This document shows, in pieces, positions 13,185 to 13,389 of a stretch of 13,389 nt of DNA; the first letter of the stretch is position 1; the number at the start of each line of letters is the position of its first letter. The notes below the pieces were generated by a model. It had not been told where the DNA came from, made no database searches, and was given only the letters and a program-made list of their open reading frames with translations. The DNA is from Coriobacteriales bacterium (GTDB lineage Bacteria > Actinomycetota > Coriobacteriia > Coriobacteriales > UBA8131), in contig JAITNB010000022.1 of assembly GCA_031290695.1 (NCBI GenBank), forward strand, positions 1 through 13,389. The letters run 5' to 3'. The position numbers were made by a program, and so were the translations under genes.

Positions 13185-13199
13185 CAACACCAAGTGTTG
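13185..13199. promoter_or_regulatory. Short inverted repeat upstream of the rpmF ribosome site
   Basis: CAACAC at 13185-13190 and GTGTTG at 13194-13199 are perfect inverted copies separated by three bases. The pair lies 17 bases before the rpmF start and next to its GGAAGG site. It could be a small RNA hairpin in the leader or a repressor site. The stem is short, so chance is possible. Confidence 0.35.
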
Positions 13200-13389
13200 T
13201 TATCTGCTCTCAAAGACACAAACGGTCATTTTAACATTCAATGCGCGCGTTGGGTAGGGGCAAATATTTGAAGTTTGAATATGCTCGGGGTCGGCGAAGG
13301 TAATCGGGGCAATAGACGATGAGACAATGCAGGAGGTCATGTCGCGGGTGCTGGTGGTTGGACTGTTATGTCGCCGAGTGTTGCCAAAT
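13200..13389. other. Region upstream of rpmF without a confident gene
   Basis: The part nearest rpmF is AT-richer than the neighbourhood. It has a TAAAAT box on the minus strand (13228-13233) that could be the rpmF -10, without a clear -35, and the perfect 10-bp palindrome CAAATATTTG at 13261-13270. On the minus strand a frame enters from the right edge and stops with TGA at 13337-13339 after 16 codons (ending TVQPPAPAT); it could be the tail of the next gene upstream. A plus-strand ATG at 13339-13341 has AGGAGG only two bases before it and could instead begin a rightward gene. The window is too short to decide. Confidence 0.3.

Overview
The window is a mostly high-GC bacterial chromosome segment in which almost every gene lies on the minus strand. 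The gene run rpmF - plsX - rnc - smc - ftsY - ffh, a short FtsY without a long acidic N-terminus, a zinc-ribbon L32, and a GC-rich codon pattern suggest an Actinomycetota genome. My best guess is the class Coriobacteriia, but this rests on gene order and composition only and no database was consulted.

Layout, right to left in the direction of transcription. The last ~220 bases (13169-13389) hold upstream DNA of rpmF and perhaps the last codons of another minus-strand gene. rpmF (L32, 12989-13168) is followed by a clear intrinsic terminator (12935-12961). Next come plsX (11875-12900), which carries an in-frame hexanucleotide repeat at its start, then rnc (11137-11868), smc (7449-11051), ftsY (6500-7447) and ffh (5089-6489). 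smc, ftsY and ffh are packed with gaps of 1-10 bases and look co-transcribed. A three-gene ABC importer of the TrpXYZ type follows: lipoprotein 4010-5032, permease 3002-4003, ATPase 2204-2998. It has a TATAAT box of its own just after ffh. secG (1858-2112) and a tRNA-Leu(GAG) with encoded CCA (1700-1785) complete the conserved block, and the tRNA has a near-consensus promoter. Functionally the block joins phospholipid synthesis (PlsX), RNA processing (RNase III), chromosome organisation (SMC) and protein export (FtsY, Ffh, SecG).

The left end (1-1690), on the 3' side of the tRNA gene, is different. It contains a plus-strand, AT-rich gene for a non-haem Fe(II) oxygenase of the isopenicillin N synthase / 2-oxoglutarate oxygenase superfamily (560-1612). 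Upstream is a structured regulatory region: a GTATAC-centred palindrome, a 9-bp inverted repeat and a TGTTTAC direct repeat spaced 22 bp. Beyond that lie two small minus-strand reading frames of unknown function, one apparently 5'-truncated and one cut by the window edge. The composition change at the 3' end of a tRNA gene is the usual signature of acquired DNA, although I found no integrase or duplicated tRNA end.

I found no clear new multi-gene system. The points most worth a second look are the oxygenase cassette and its control region, the Asp-to-Asn change at a metal-binding position of RNase III, the partly lost hinge glycines of SMC, the coding hexanucleotide repeat in plsX, and the terminator splitting rpmF from plsX.
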